The notes beneath the pieces were generated by a model. It was not told the origin of the DNA. It saw only the letters and a list, made by a program, of their open reading frames with translations, and did not search any database. The translations under genes were made by a program, and so were the position numbers. A DNA stretch of 64,000 bases, taken from NCBI GenBank assembly GCA_037045265.1, contig JBAOHV010000036.1:14436-78435 (forward strand). The letters are read 5' to 3'. The stretch comes from JBAOHV01 sp037045265. Its GTDB lineage: Bacteria > Actinomycetota > Acidimicrobiia > Acidimicrobiales > Microtrichaceae. Shown here in pieces: positions 18,641-27,750 of this stretch. Positions within the stretch are counted from its first letter, which is position 1; the number at the start of each line of letters is the position of its first letter.

Positions 18641-20053
18641 TCAGTCCCGACCTGAGTCTGCCAGACCGCGCAGCTCTCCGATCGCGGCGGCCGTCGCGTC
18701 GGCGAGCACATCGACGTCCGGGGTGCTGGCTGCGTCGCCGGTGATCCCGAAGAACAGTCGACCGTTGTAGGACAGGATCGCCGTACCGACGCGCAACCCG
18801 TGGGTGATCGGCACGTACGGCAGGTACGAGAGCATCTCGCGCCCGAGGCAGTAGAGCGGGAACTGCGGCCCCGGGACGTTCGTCGTCACCGTGTTGACCG
18901 ACCGCTGGGGCACGTGGCGGAGAAGCCCCACCAACCAGCGGCTCATCGGCCCGACCACCATCGGTGGAGCGAGGTCTCCGATGGTCGTGGCGAGCTCCCC
19001 GACCTCCACCATGTGCGAGGCCTTCAGCTCGGCCATCCGGCAACGGACCTCCGCGAGTCGTTCGACGTGGTCCTCGATCTCGACAGGCAATTCGAGCAGC
19101 ATCAGCGACACCCGATTGTCCGGTACCCCGGCGCCGCTGTCGCGACGGGTGGAAACCGGTACCAGCGTGCGCACGACCGCGCCGTCGAGGTTCTCGCTCC
19201 GGTTGCGCAGCAATGCCGCGTAGCCCGCCGTCACTGCGGTGAGCACGACGTCGTTCACGGTGCCACCGAACACCCTGCGAATCGCTCGTACGTCCTCGAA
19301 CGAGGCCGATGAGAAGGCCCAGGTGCGGTGGGGGCCGATCGAGCCGTCGATGGGCAGAGCAGGCGTGGCGGTCAACGCCCTGCCCAGTCGGGCGGCCCCG
19401 GCGAACGCTTCCACGACGTTGCGGCCGGCATCGGCCGGACGGGTGAGAGCGGACGCCGCTCGGCCGGCCTGGGTGGCGAGATCCGATGTGAATCCCGCCC
19501 AGGTCCCGAGCACCTTCTGGGTGACGCCGGGCTCTGGTAGAGGTGACCATTCCTCGGGCTCGACCGGATCCGGGTCCGCGACGATGTCCAACAGCACCGT
19601 CAACAGACCGACACCGGCGATGCCGTCGACCATGCAGTGGTGGACCTTGAACAGCAAGGCCCACCGACCGTCCTCCAGGCCCTCCACCAGCCAGATCTCC
19701 CAGAGCGGACGGTCGCGGTCGAGCGGCTGGGACATGACCCGCCCCATCAGGCGACACAGAGCTTCGTCGTCGCCTGGCGCCGGCAGCGCGGTGTGGCGCA
19801 AGTGATAACGCAGATCGAAATGGGGATCATCGACCCAGATCGGCCGCCCCAGGTCCAGCGGCACCGACCGCACCCGCTTGCGGTACCGCGCGATGAGGTG
19901 CATCTTCGACGCGACCAGGCGTTCCAACTCCTCGAATGCCGGGGGCGCTCCGTCGAAGGTGCAGGCACCGGCGATGTGCATGTGGCCGACACCGTCCTCG
20001 ACATGGAGGAACTCGGCGTCGAGCGCTCCGAGCCGTTCGATCACAGGATCCAC
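18641..20053 (-). CDS. Wax ester synthase / diacylglycerol O-acyltransferase (WS/DGAT)
   Basis: A 470-residue acyl-CoA-dependent acyltransferase that makes storage wax esters or triacylglycerol at the membrane or lipid droplet. It shows the catalytic HHCMVDG motif (HHxxxDG), the PLWEIWLVEGL region, and the C-terminal NVPGP block typical of actinobacterial enzymes. Length matches the family. Start GTG 20053 has GAGGAG 7 nt upstream. It is followed by the epimerase gene in the same direction. Carbon and energy storage as neutral lipid is a reasonable inference for the organism. Confidence 0.9.
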   Translation of the reverse strand: MDPVIERLGALDAEFLHVEDGVGHMHIAGACTFDGAPPAFEELERLVASKMHLIARYRKRVRSVPLDLGRPIWVDDPHFDLRYHLRHTALPAPGDDEALCRLMGRVMSQPLDRDRPLWEIWLVEGLEDGRWALLFKVHHCMVDGIAGVGLLTVLLDIVADPDPVEPEEWSPLPEPGVTQKVLGTWAGFTSDLATQAGRAASALTRPADAGRNVVEAFAGAARLGRALTATPALPIDGSIGPHRTWAFSSASFEDVRAIRRVFGGTVNDVVLTAVTAGYAALLRNRSENLDGAVVRTLVPVSTRRDSGAGVPDNRVSLMLLELPVEIEDHVERLAEVRCRMAELKASHMVEVGELATTIGDLAPPMVVGPMSRWLVGLLRHVPQRSVNTVTTNVPGPQFPLYCLGREMLSYLPYVPITHGLRVGTAILSYNGRLFFGITGDAASTPDVDVLADATAAAIGELRGLADSGRD

Positions 20054-20096
20054 GGGCTGCTCCTCGCATCGGTTCTGCTGCAGCGGTCGAGTCGGT

Positions 20097-21770
20097 TCAG
20101 CCGCCGCGCTGCTTCAGGATATTCGCCCATTCGTCGCGCAGGCCGACGGTGCGATGGAACACGGCCGGGTCGTCGAGGTCCGCGGCGAAGTAGCCGAGCC
20201 GTTCGAACTGCACCACCTGCCCGGGCTCCACCTCACCCAGCGCCTGTTCGGCCTTGGCGGCACTGGTGGAGCGCGACTGTGGGTCCAGGTCGTCGAGTGG
20301 ATCGGCGCCGTCAGCCCCGGGGTGAGCGGACTGGAACAGCCGCTCGTAGAGGTGCACGGTCGCGTCCACGGCGTGCGGCCGTGACACCCAGTGCATGGTC
20401 GACTTGACCTTGCGGTTGTCGGGTGCGGCGCCGCCCCTGGTGGCGGGGTCGTAGGTGGCGAGGACTTCGACGACGTTGCCGTCGGCATCGAGGACCGCCT
20501 CGCTGGCGGTCACGAAGTAGGCGTTGCGCAGACGAACCTCTCGGCCCGGGGTGAGGCGGTAGTACTTGGGCGGGGCGTCGAGCATGAAGTCGTCGCGCTC
20601 GATCCACAGCTCACCGGAGAAGGGCACCGACCGGGTCCCGTCGCTCTCGTCCTCGGGGTTGTTGACGACGTCCACCCACTCGACGTGGCCAGCGGGCCAG
20701 TTGGTGATCGTCAGCTTCAACGGCTCGAGCACCGCCATGCGCCGCTGGGCGTAGCGGTTGTGGTGGGTCCGCACGAAGCTCTCGAGCAGTTCGATCTCGA
20801 CCACCGAGTTCGTCTTGGCGACCGAGATGTGCTCACAGAACGTCCGCAGCGCGGCAGCCGGGAAGCCTCGGCGGCGCAGTCCCCTCACGGTCGGCATTCG
20901 CGCATCGTCCCAGGCCTCGACCAGCCCCCGTTCGACGAGCGTGCGCAGCACCCGCTTGGACAGCACGGTGTGGGTCAGGTTCAGCCGGGCGAACTCGGTC
21001 TGCTCCGGCCGGTCCGAGGGCAGCTCGATGTGGTCCAGGCACCAGTCGTAGAGCGGTCGGTGCTCAGCGAACTCCAGAGTGCAGATCGAGTGAGTGGTGC
21101 CCTCGATCGCGTCGGTCTGGCCGTGCGCCCAGTCGTAGGTCGGGTAGATGACCCAGCGGTCACCGGTGCGGTGGTGATGTGCCCGGCGGATCCGGTACAG
21201 CACCGGGTCACGCATCCACATGTTGTCGGCCTGCATGTCGATCTTGGCCCGCAGCACGCACGCTCCGTCGGCGAACTGCCCGTCACGCATGCCTCGGAAG
21301 AGCTCGATGTTCTCCTCGACGCTGCGGTCCCGGTGAGGGCTCTCGATGCCGGGCTGGCCGAATCCGCCGCGTTGCGACGAGATGGTCTCCTGATCCTGGT
21401 CGTCGACGTAGGCGAGTCCTGCGCGAACCAGATCCTCGGCCCATTCGTACAGCTGATCGAAGGAGTCAGAAGTGAACTTCGCCGGACCGGACGGCGACAC
21501 GCCGAGCCAGGCCAGGTCGTCGATGATCGCGTCGACGTAGGAGACGTCCTCGGCGAGCGGGTTGGTGTCGTCGAAGCGCAGGTGGCAGGTGCCGCCGAAC
21601 TCCTCGGCGATGCCGAAGTTCAGGTAGATCGACTTGGCGTGGCCGACGTGGAGGAAGCCGTTCGGCTCCGGCGGGAACCGCGTCTGGACTCGCCCACCGA
21701 AGCGGCCGGCGGCCTGGTCGTCACGGACCTTCTGCCTGACGAAATCGACCGAATCACCACGCTCCGACAT
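20097..21770 (-). CDS. glnS: Glutaminyl-tRNA synthetase
   Basis: A class I aminoacyl-tRNA synthetase charging tRNA-Gln with glutamine. The HIGH-type motif is HVGHAKSI, preceded by TRFPPEPNGFLH; the FDDTNP block follows, and the KMSKS-type loop is VLSKRVL. The product of 557 residues carries the usual two C-terminal beta-barrels for the anticodon. ATG 21770 is chosen over 21797 because the upstream in-frame residues are not conserved-looking and a TAGCGT -10 box lies 8 nt before it. Most actinobacteria make Gln-tRNA indirectly by GatCAB, so a direct GlnRS is notable. Confidence 0.92.
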   Translation of the reverse strand: MSERGDSVDFVRQKVRDDQAAGRFGGRVQTRFPPEPNGFLHVGHAKSIYLNFGIAEEFGGTCHLRFDDTNPLAEDVSYVDAIIDDLAWLGVSPSGPAKFTSDSFDQLYEWAEDLVRAGLAYVDDQDQETISSQRGGFGQPGIESPHRDRSVEENIELFRGMRDGQFADGACVLRAKIDMQADNMWMRDPVLYRIRRAHHHRTGDRWVIYPTYDWAHGQTDAIEGTTHSICTLEFAEHRPLYDWCLDHIELPSDRPEQTEFARLNLTHTVLSKRVLRTLVERGLVEAWDDARMPTVRGLRRRGFPAAALRTFCEHISVAKTNSVVEIELLESFVRTHHNRYAQRRMAVLEPLKLTITNWPAGHVEWVDVVNNPEDESDGTRSVPFSGELWIERDDFMLDAPPKYYRLTPGREVRLRNAYFVTASEAVLDADGNVVEVLATYDPATRGGAAPDNRKVKSTMHWVSRPHAVDATVHLYERLFQSAHPGADGADPLDDLDPQSRSTSAAKAEQALGEVEPGQVVQFERLGYFAADLDDPAVFHRTVGLRDEWANILKQRGG

Positions 21771-21836
21771 GGGCGCAGACGCTACCCAGAACGCCATCCC
21801 CTGAACAGCGACCGGACAACCGCCCGGAACGAAGTG

Positions 21837-21864
21837 TTGACATACAACCGAATAGTTGTATGTT
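21837..21864 (+). promoter_or_regulatory. Promoter of the arsR-type gene (TTGACA, 16 nt, TATGTT)
   Basis: TTGACA at 21837-21842 and TATGTT at 21859-21864 are separated by 16 nt. The predicted transcription start (about 21871) is one base before GTG 21872, so the message is leaderless. The operator palindrome covers the spacer and the -10 box. Confidence 0.65.
21840..21863. promoter_or_regulatory. ArsR-type operator palindrome
   Basis: ACATACAAC (21840-21848) and GTTGTATGT (21855-21863) form a perfect 9-bp inverted repeat with a 6-nt centre. It lies inside the promoter of the adjacent HTH gene, as expected for autorepression. Confidence 0.7.
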
Positions 21865-21871
21865 TGTCCAT

Positions 21872-22237
21872 GTGGCTGACTCCACCCAGGACGAGGACCG
21901 GGCTGACGCCATGTTCCACGCCCTGGCCGACCGCACCCGGCGCGACATCCTGCGTCGAGTGCTCGTCGGTGAGCACTCCGTGTCAGCTCTCGCGGCCAAC
22001 TACGACATGTCGTTCGCCGCGGTCCAGAAGCACGTGGCAGTGCTCGAGCAAGCCGGCCTGATCACCAAGAGACGACAAGGCCGACAACAGATGACCCACG
22101 GCGAAGTGGAGGCGGTGCGCTCGGTCGCATCGATGCTCACCGAGTTCGAGGACCTGTGGCGTGGCCGAATCGCGAGGATCGACGAGCTGCTCCTGGGGCA
22201 GTCACCAATTCCGAACTCACCACAAGCAAAGGAATAG
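21872..22237 (+). CDS. ArsR-family winged-helix regulator
   Basis: A 121-residue winged helix-turn-helix protein of the ArsR group that pairs with SRPBCC proteins. FHALADRTRRDILRR begins the domain, and the recognition helix is SFAAVQKHVAVLEQAGLI in outline. No Cys-based metal site is seen (no ELCVCDL), so it is not a metal sensor of the classical kind. GTG 21872 is chosen because the -10 box ends 7 nt upstream; ATG 21860 lies inside the -10 box and cannot be on the transcript. It forms an operon with the SRPBCC gene 6 nt downstream. Confidence 0.85.
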   Translation: MADSTQDEDRADAMFHALADRTRRDILRRVLVGEHSVSALAANYDMSFAAVQKHVAVLEQAGLITKRRQGRQQMTHGEVEAVRSVASMLTEFEDLWRGRIARIDELLLGQSPIPNSPQAKE

Positions 22238-22243
22238 CAACCC

Positions 22244-22735
22244 ATGCCAGTCACCGACGTCACCTCCGACATCGACAACCTCACCCTCACCATCACCGCT
22301 GAGTTCGCCGCCCCGATCGAGCGAATCTGGCAGGTGTACGCCGATGCACGCCAGCTCGAGAAGGTGTGGGGACCCCCGACCTACCCGGCAACCTTCGTCG
22401 ACCACGAGTTGCGGCCGGGCGGGCGCTGCAACTACTTCATGACCTCCCCCGAGGGTGACAAGCACTACGGGTGGTGGGCCGTGACCGCAGTCGACGAGCC
22501 CAACTCGTTCGCGTTCGACGACGGCTTCGCCGCGGACGATTCGTTCGAGCCGGCTCCCGGCATGCCCGTATCGCGCAACGTGTTCTCGTTCGAGTCGACC
22601 GGGGATGCAATCACCCGTGCCGTCTTCATCGGCGTCTACGAGTCGGCCGAAGGCCTGCAACAGGTGCTCGCGATGGGCATCGTCGAAGGCTCGACGTCGG
22701 CGATCAACCAGATCGACGAACTGGTAGCGGCATGA
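22244..22735 (+). CDS. SRPBCC / AHSA1-type domain protein
   Basis: A 163-residue START-like helix-grip protein. FAAPIERIWQVYAD starts the domain, PGGRCNYFM lies on the central strands, and the long C-terminal helix is EGLQQVLAMGIVEGSTSAINQIDEL in outline. Proteins of this type bind hydrophobic ligands in a central cavity. The gene pair of an ArsR regulator and AHSA1 protein is common, and the regulator probably controls it. Its stop overlaps the start of the small DUF4287 remnant (ATGA). Confidence 0.8.
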   Translation: MPVTDVTSDIDNLTLTITAEFAAPIERIWQVYADARQLEKVWGPPTYPATFVDHELRPGGRCNYFMTSPEGDKHYGWWAVTAVDEPNSFAFDDGFAADDSFEPAPGMPVSRNVFSFESTGDAITRAVFIGVYESAEGLQQVLAMGIVEGSTSAINQIDELVAA

Positions 22736-22866
22736 GTGCCGATCTGCCGGCCGCCACCGGGGCCAAGGGTCCCGCGGCGTACTTCCCGTCGATCGGGAAG
22801 ACCTACGGACAGCCGGGCCAGGCCGACCTCGGGCGCCGCGGCCGCTACCTGGACAACGGGCTGTAG
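22732..22866 (+). pseudogene. Truncated DUF4287-type gene, 44 codons
   Basis: A small reading frame whose first 30 or so residues (AAYFPSIGKTYGQP) match the start of DUF4287 proteins, which usually follow SRPBCC genes. After that the similarity stops, and the last 14 residues come from sequence antisense to the end of the neighbouring glyoxalase-like gene. Only 44 codons remain where intact members are longer. It starts by ATGA overlap with the SRPBCC stop. I take it as the remnant left by a deletion or recombination junction near 22830-22845. It could still be translated. Confidence 0.6.
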
Positions 22867-23198
22867 AAGACCAGACCGTTGCCCTTGTTGTCGTAGACGA
22901 CCGCGCGGCGCTCGTGGGCGTCGTCGTAGGGGCCCTTCACGATTGCTCCACCGCTGGCCTCGATCGCGGCTGCAGCAGCGTCGACATCGTCGGTCTTGAT
23001 GCCGGGCACCACCTTTCCCGGCATCGGGTGGTCGATCGCTGTCGCCAGTGCCAGCGTCACCGACCCGCCGTCGAGGGCAGCGAAGTGCGAGCCATCGCGG
23101 AACTTGAGCGACATGCCAAGCGTCTCGCTGTAGAACGCGATGGACTCGTCCAGGTCGTCGGTGGACAGCATGATCATCTTCACGTCGAAAGTTGCCAT
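22845..23198 (-). CDS. VOC / glyoxalase-like protein
   Basis: A 117-residue single-chain VOC-fold protein. An N-terminal MIMLSTDDLDESIAFY strand-helix and C-terminal VVYDNKGNGLVFYSP are typical of the glyoxalase/bleomycin-resistance group. Such proteins act as dimers and bind a metal or a small ligand; the reaction is not predictable. ATG 23198 has AGGAG 5 nt upstream. Its final 22 nt overlap the truncated DUF4287 frame on the other strand, the likely site of an old rearrangement. Confidence 0.75.
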   Translation of the reverse strand: MATFDVKMIMLSTDDLDESIAFYSETLGMSLKFRDGSHFAALDGGSVTLALATAIDHPMPGKVVPGIKTDDVDAAAAAIEASGGAIVKGPYDDAHERRAVVYDNKGNGLVFYSPLSR

Positions 23199-23252
23199 GG
23201 GGACTCCTCGCGGTTGGCGATCGATCGTCTGATCACGATCATGCCGCGTGTC

Positions 23253-25917
23253 CTACACGGGTGCTGGCCCGTCCGGGCCGTCTACCGCGCGGTACGGCGG
23301 GATCAGGCGTGCGAGCTGCGCTACCGCGATCGGCAGAGCCAGCGACACCGCCAGCACCAGGACCGTGTCCCTGGTCCACAGACTCGGGTCGCCTTCCCCG
23401 CGGCGCATCATGACGAAGGTGAGGAGCATCAACGCCGTCGTGAGGCCCAGCACCACACCGGTGCCCGTGAGCGTTCCGGCTGTGAGCGACGCCATCCGAC
23501 GAGCAGCGCGTGGCCGTGCACCGAGGACCTTGAGGACTCGCGCAGCATCGCCGTGCTCGCGTCGGTGAGCCGCTGTTGCGGCCAACGCCACTACGAGGAG
23601 CACCACGACCGACGGCCAGAGCAGCCAGGGCCGTGCGTCGGTGACCACCACAGCTCCCTGCGCCAGGTCGGAGCGGAGCATGTCCAAGCGGGGCTCGCCG
23701 AAGGACACCGAAGCACCCTCGCTGTCCGCTAGCCAGAGGATCTGTCTGATCTGGTCGTCGGTCAGCCCGGCGGTGGAACCGACGAGAGCCGATCGCCGGT
23801 CGGCGAGCTCCGTGGACCCGATGACCGATGATGACATCACCACTGCCTGGACCCCCGAGGGGACGCTGCCCACGCGCACAGGAACCCCAGCAACGTCCTC
23901 GTCCTCGATCCCGGCCATGTCGAACGGGGTGACCGCGTTTCCGGCCTGCAACAGCTCCGCGGTTGCCGGCGACAAGCCGACGCCGGCAGTGCTCTCCAGT
24001 ACGAGCACCGTCGGGGTGAACCCATCCGGGCACACCGCACACGCACCGGTCCACTCCGCCACGGTCGCGGAAGAGGTGACCAGGCCAGCGCGATCCAGCT
24101 CAGCCGCGAGCGACCCTGGCAACGGTTCGATTCGACGCGCTGGCCCGGAATCTGGATCTGGATCTCGCAGCTGCCAGGTCCCCGGTGCTTTGCCGGCACC
24201 GGAGACGTTGCCGGACTGGATGAGGAGGCTGGTACCCGGGCTGGGGTCGCTCAGCTCTCCGGCGGTCAGTCCCGCCCCTGACGAAGTCGCTTCGGCAGCG
24301 CCGGAGGTCGTCTCTACCACCGGTTGTGACTGATCGTTCTGATACGTCGAACCGAAGGAGTCCGTGAAGGTCCCCATGACCGCGACGAACACCCAGGTCG
24401 CGACGACCAGGATCGTGGCTACAGAGCCGAGTCGACGATGCCGGAGATCTCGTTCCACGACCCGCCCGATCAGGTTCCGGCCCAGGAACACCGAGGTCAA
24501 GCGCAGCGCGACCGACCCCGAGGCCAGCCAGAGCACGAACAGCGCCAACGCGGACACCCGACCGGACAATCCGCCCCCGACGCTTACGCCCCCGAAGATG
24601 TAGCTGGCTGTTGTCCACACCACCAACCCCACGACGATCCAGCCGAGCCACCCCAAGGACCGTCGACCGCCGGTTCGTCTGCTCACCCAACCTCGTGAGT
24701 CGAGCAGCGCCGACGGGGTCGTGCCGCGGATGTCCCTGCTCAAGAGGACCGCGCCCACACCGGCCGCGGTGACGCTGCCCACGACGAGCGGGGCGACCCA
24801 GACCCAGCCGAACGCCGCGTCCACGAACGCCGGCCACCCCTGCAGCCGTAGGTCGACCCACCAGGTGACGCCGGCCCAGCACACCAGGAGCCCGAGCAAC
24901 GCAGCGGGCACGGCCACGACGACCACCTCCGCTGCAACTGCGACGGCCAACTGCCCCCCATCGGCGCCGTTGGCCGCCAACAGGCCGCTCGCTCGCTGCC
25001 GCCGACGTGCGCCGATACCCGACGACGCTCCGACCAGCAGCCCCACGACGGCCACGGCCGCGATCGTCATCAGGACTACCGCCTCCGGTCGGGAGCGCGA
25101 CGGAGAGATCAGCGTCGCTCCCTGGGCGGGTGCGGGATCGCCGGGGCGCCCCAACGGCCCCCAGATCTCCAGAACGTTCAATTGCTCGTGCGAGCGTGTC
25201 AGCGCCTCACCACTGGGCGCGACCGCACCGGCTGGGGAGTCCCACGAAGGCGGTCAGATGCACCTCGGGTGTCGGTTCGGTGGAGCTACCCGGAACGAGC
25301 TCACCCGTTGCGACCGCCGCTGTGGGTGACCCGCCGGCTCCGATCGTCGCCACTCCCGAGACGACCAGGGAGCCCGCCGACGAGTCGACCGTCAGGCGGT
25401 CGCCGACATTCAGGTGGAGCGACTCCGCCACGTCGGGGCTGACGACGATCTCGCCTTCCCGTGGTGCACGGCCCTCGACGAGGCCGAGGACACCGTGCAG
25501 CAGAGGATCGTCCCAGTCGGCCATGCGCACGTCGGCGTAGACGCCACCGACACCTTCGGGATCCGACGTCGCAGCTTCGCCCGTCGCCATCAGCACGAGC
25601 CCGGGGATCGTCTGCTCAACAGCCGCCTTGCTGTCCACCGGCATCTGCGCGAGCAGCGCATTGGGGACGCTCGATGCGACGTCGGCCGTCGATGTGGCTG
25701 AGTAGATCACGTCCGCGGTGCCCATTGCGCGGTCGGCCGAGGCACTCGTCGAGTTGCTCCCCCAGATCGCCGACATGACGGTCCCCGCAACCGCTACGGC
25801 CACGAGCACGAGCAGGCCGGTCCAGGCGGTGCGCAACGGCGACCGCCACGCGAGGCGTCTGGCCCGACGCAGCAGTGCCCCCCACGGGGCCCACCACCGG
25901 ACCCACCAGGCGCTCAT
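23253..25917 (-). CDS. FtsX/MacB-type ABC transporter permease (one frame break)
   Basis: The restored product is about 887 residues. An N-terminal helix (TAWTGLLVLVAVAVAG) and a large extracytoplasmic domain (GRAPREGEIVVS) are followed by about eight further helices in two FtsX-like groups and a second external domain. This is the layout of actinobacterial MacB/YknZ-type exporters of peptides, lipids or antibiotics. The frame changes near 25225-25233; removing one base of AGCCGG gives VGLPSGAVAPSGEAL. It overlaps the ATPase gene by ATGA at 25914-25917. A PadR regulator heads the operon, which favours a drug or antimicrobial efflux role. Confidence 0.75.
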
Positions 25918-26690
25918 GACAGCCCCTGCGCAGAACGATCGGCCAGCAGCCCGTCACGCAGGTACAGGACGCGGTCGGCCCAGCCCGCGACGGCCGGGTC
26001 GTGGGTCGCCAGCAATGCTGCGGCACCCTGCTCGTCGCATCGGCGCCTGACGAGCCGCATGACGGCCTCGGCAGTGAGTGCGTCGAGGGCACCGGTCGGC
26101 TCGTCGGCGATGAGCAGATGCCTGGAGCCGACGAGCGCACGGGCGATCGCCGCTCGCTGCTGCTCACCACCGGAGAGCTCCGAAGGGAACTGCCGGGCTA
26201 GCTCCGCGATCCCGACGTCCTCCAGGGCAGCCATCGCCTCTCGAAGCGCATCGCGGCGACGTGTGCCGTCGAGCTCGAGCGGGAGCGACACGTTCTCGGC
26301 GACGGTGAGCGAGTCGAGCAGGTTCCAGCGTTGCTCGACGTAGCCCACCGAGCTGCGTCGCAGGTCGGCGAGCTCGTTCGCCGACAGCACCCAGAGGTGT
26401 TCGCCATCGATGACGGGCATGCCACGCTCGGGGCGGTCCAGTCCCGCGGCGATCCGCAGGAGCGTCGTCTTGCCGGATCCGGAGGGCCCCATGAGCGCCA
26501 CCAGCTCTCCCGCGTCGACAGTCAGGTCGACACCGTCGAGCAGAGTGCGACGGCGTCGACCGTCGGGCACCGACTGTGCGACGTCGCTCAGGCGCAGCAC
26601 CGTCCGGCGCGGTGCGGCGACCACGTCAAGGGGATCTGCTGCGGTGTCCGGACCCGCCGAGTCCTGCGTCGGTTCGATCGTTTCGGTCAT
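25914..26690 (-). CDS. ABC transporter ATP-binding protein (MacB/LolD type)
   Basis: A 258-residue nucleotide-binding subunit with Walker A GPSGSGKTTLL, Q-loop VEQRWNLL, signature LSGGEQQR, Walker B LLIADEP followed by TGALD, and the switch His in ATHDP. The family is that of LolD/MacB ATPases, which pair with FtsX-like permeases. The first 30 residues are an extra acidic tail. It is coupled to the permease downstream by a 4-nt overlap and lies 11 nt after the PadR gene. Confidence 0.88.
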   Translation of the reverse strand: MTETIEPTQDSAGPDTAADPLDVVAAPRRTVLRLSDVAQSVPDGRRRRTLLDGVDLTVDAGELVALMGPSGSGKTTLLRIAAGLDRPERGMPVIDGEHLWVLSANELADLRRSSVGYVEQRWNLLDSLTVAENVSLPLELDGTRRRDALREAMAALEDVGIAELARQFPSELSGGEQQRAAIARALVGSRHLLIADEPTGALDALTAEAVMRLVRRRCDEQGAAALLATHDPAVAGWADRVLYLRDGLLADRSAQGLS

Positions 26691-26700
26691 CGTCTCCCTC

Positions 26701-27273
26701 TCACCGCTTCCGTCCTTGCTTGCGCGAACCTTCAGGAGCGCTCCGGGGTCGGAGCGCGTCGTGACGTTGACGGCACTGCTCCAGCCAGCGCAGCTCTCCG
26801 TCGATCTGGGCGATCACTGCGTCGAGCGCGAACATCCGCGCAAGGTCGCCAGGGGCGGCAGATGCCTTCTGACGGGTGTAGCGCTGCAGCTCCTCGGTGG
26901 TCGCCACCTGCTGGGCGTCGATCACGCCGACCAGGTCGACACCGTCGAGCGACGCTGCGAGTGTCAGCTTGATCACCAACTCGTCGCGATCTGGCGCCGG
27001 CCTGGTCCGCGGCCTGGCGAACCAGTCGTCGACCTCTCTGCGCCCCGCATCGGTCAGCTTGTACAGCCGCTGGTCCTGGGACCCGGAACCCTCCGCACCG
27101 CCTCCGGTCTCCGCGACCAGGCCGTCACGCTCGAGCCGGGACAGGGTCGTGTACACCTGACCGACGTTGAGCTCCCACAGCGACCCGGTGCGCTCCTCGA
27201 GCTCCTTCTTCAGCTCGTAGCCGTGGCGGTCCTGAGATGTCAGGAGGGCCAACAGCCCGTTGCGCACCGACAT
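26701..27273 (-). CDS. PadR-family transcriptional regulator
   Basis: A 190-residue PadR regulator with an N-terminal winged helix (MSVRNGLLALLTSQDRHGYELKKEL in outline; LNVGQVYTTLSRLERDGLV is the recognition region) and a C-terminal helical dimerisation domain (PadR Vir_act_alpha type). It heads the exporter operon and probably represses it until a transported compound binds. ATG 27273 is the family-consistent start; the longer reading to 27375 runs through the operators and is not credible. Two operator copies lie 60-90 nt upstream. Confidence 0.85.
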   Translation of the reverse strand: MSVRNGLLALLTSQDRHGYELKKELEERTGSLWELNVGQVYTTLSRLERDGLVAETGGGAEGSGSQDQRLYKLTDAGRREVDDWFARPRTRPAPDRDELVIKLTLAASLDGVDLVGVIDAQQVATTEELQRYTRQKASAAPGDLARMFALDAVIAQIDGELRWLEQCRQRHDALRPRSAPEGSRKQGRKR

Positions 27274-27332
27274 CTCAAACCCTCCCGTCCAATCGCCCGA
27301 ACCAGTTGCTGAGCCGCTGGAACCCAGGCAGG

Positions 27333-27364
27333 TAGATACCGGGTAAGTAGATACCGGGTATCTA
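27333..27364. promoter_or_regulatory. PadR operator, two copies 15 bp apart
   Basis: The proximal-to-promoter copy TAGATACC-G-GGTATCTA (27348-27364) is a perfect 17-nt palindrome. A second copy begins at 27333 and keeps the first arm and half of the other (TAGATACC-G-GGTA). On the minus strand they lie just downstream of a TTGACA -35 at 27375-27370 and cover the -10 region. Confidence 0.7.
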
Positions 27365-27369
27365 TTCGC

Positions 27370-27375
27370 TGTCAA
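27370..27375 (-). promoter_or_regulatory. -35 box TTGACA of the padR-ABC operon
   Basis: TTGACA on the minus strand, with a weak -10 candidate TATCTA 16 nt further, inside the palindromic operator. The leader to ATG 27273 is about 70 nt. Confidence 0.5.
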
Positions 27376-27405
27376 CCCACGGACCCGGATCCATCGTCGA
27401 TCCGT

Positions 27406-27750
27406 TCAACCGTCCTGGTCGGTGCTGAGTTCGTCGGGTGGGCCGCTCCGGCGACCTGCACTACCCACGGCACTCTTGCTCACGGCCCTGGCCACCAGGT
27501 TCGCTCCGACAGGGAAGGTGAACAGCTGCAACGCAAGGACCAGGACCAAGGTGGTAGACGTCGCGGTGGAGCGAAGTGCGAACGCCGTCCCGATCACGGC
27601 CAGGGTGGTGGCACCCGTGGATGCCATGGTCAGCGAGTGCATCCTCGGTAGAAGCTCCCTGAACCCGACCACACCCAGGGCTGAGAGCGCGGCGAGGGCA
27701 GCCGCGCCCAGCAGGGCGACGATGCTGATGACGTCGAGGACCTCAGCCAC
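27406..27750 (-). CDS. mrpG: Mrp antiporter subunit G
   Basis: A 114-residue membrane protein with three helices (ISIVALLGAAALAALSALGVV, MASTGATTLAVIGTAFAL and TTLVLVLALQLFTFPVGANLVAR in outline) and the family block RMHSLTMASTGA. It is the last subunit of the multisubunit Mrp/Mnh cation/proton antiporter. GTG 27750 is chosen; it overlaps mrpF by 8 nt, so the longer upstream reading is a shadow. The C-terminus is a polar, acidic tail. Confidence 0.85.
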   Translation of the reverse strand: MAEVLDVISIVALLGAAALAALSALGVVGFRELLPRMHSLTMASTGATTLAVIGTAFALRSTATSTTLVLVLALQLFTFPVGANLVARAVSKSAVGSAGRRSGPPDELSTDQDG

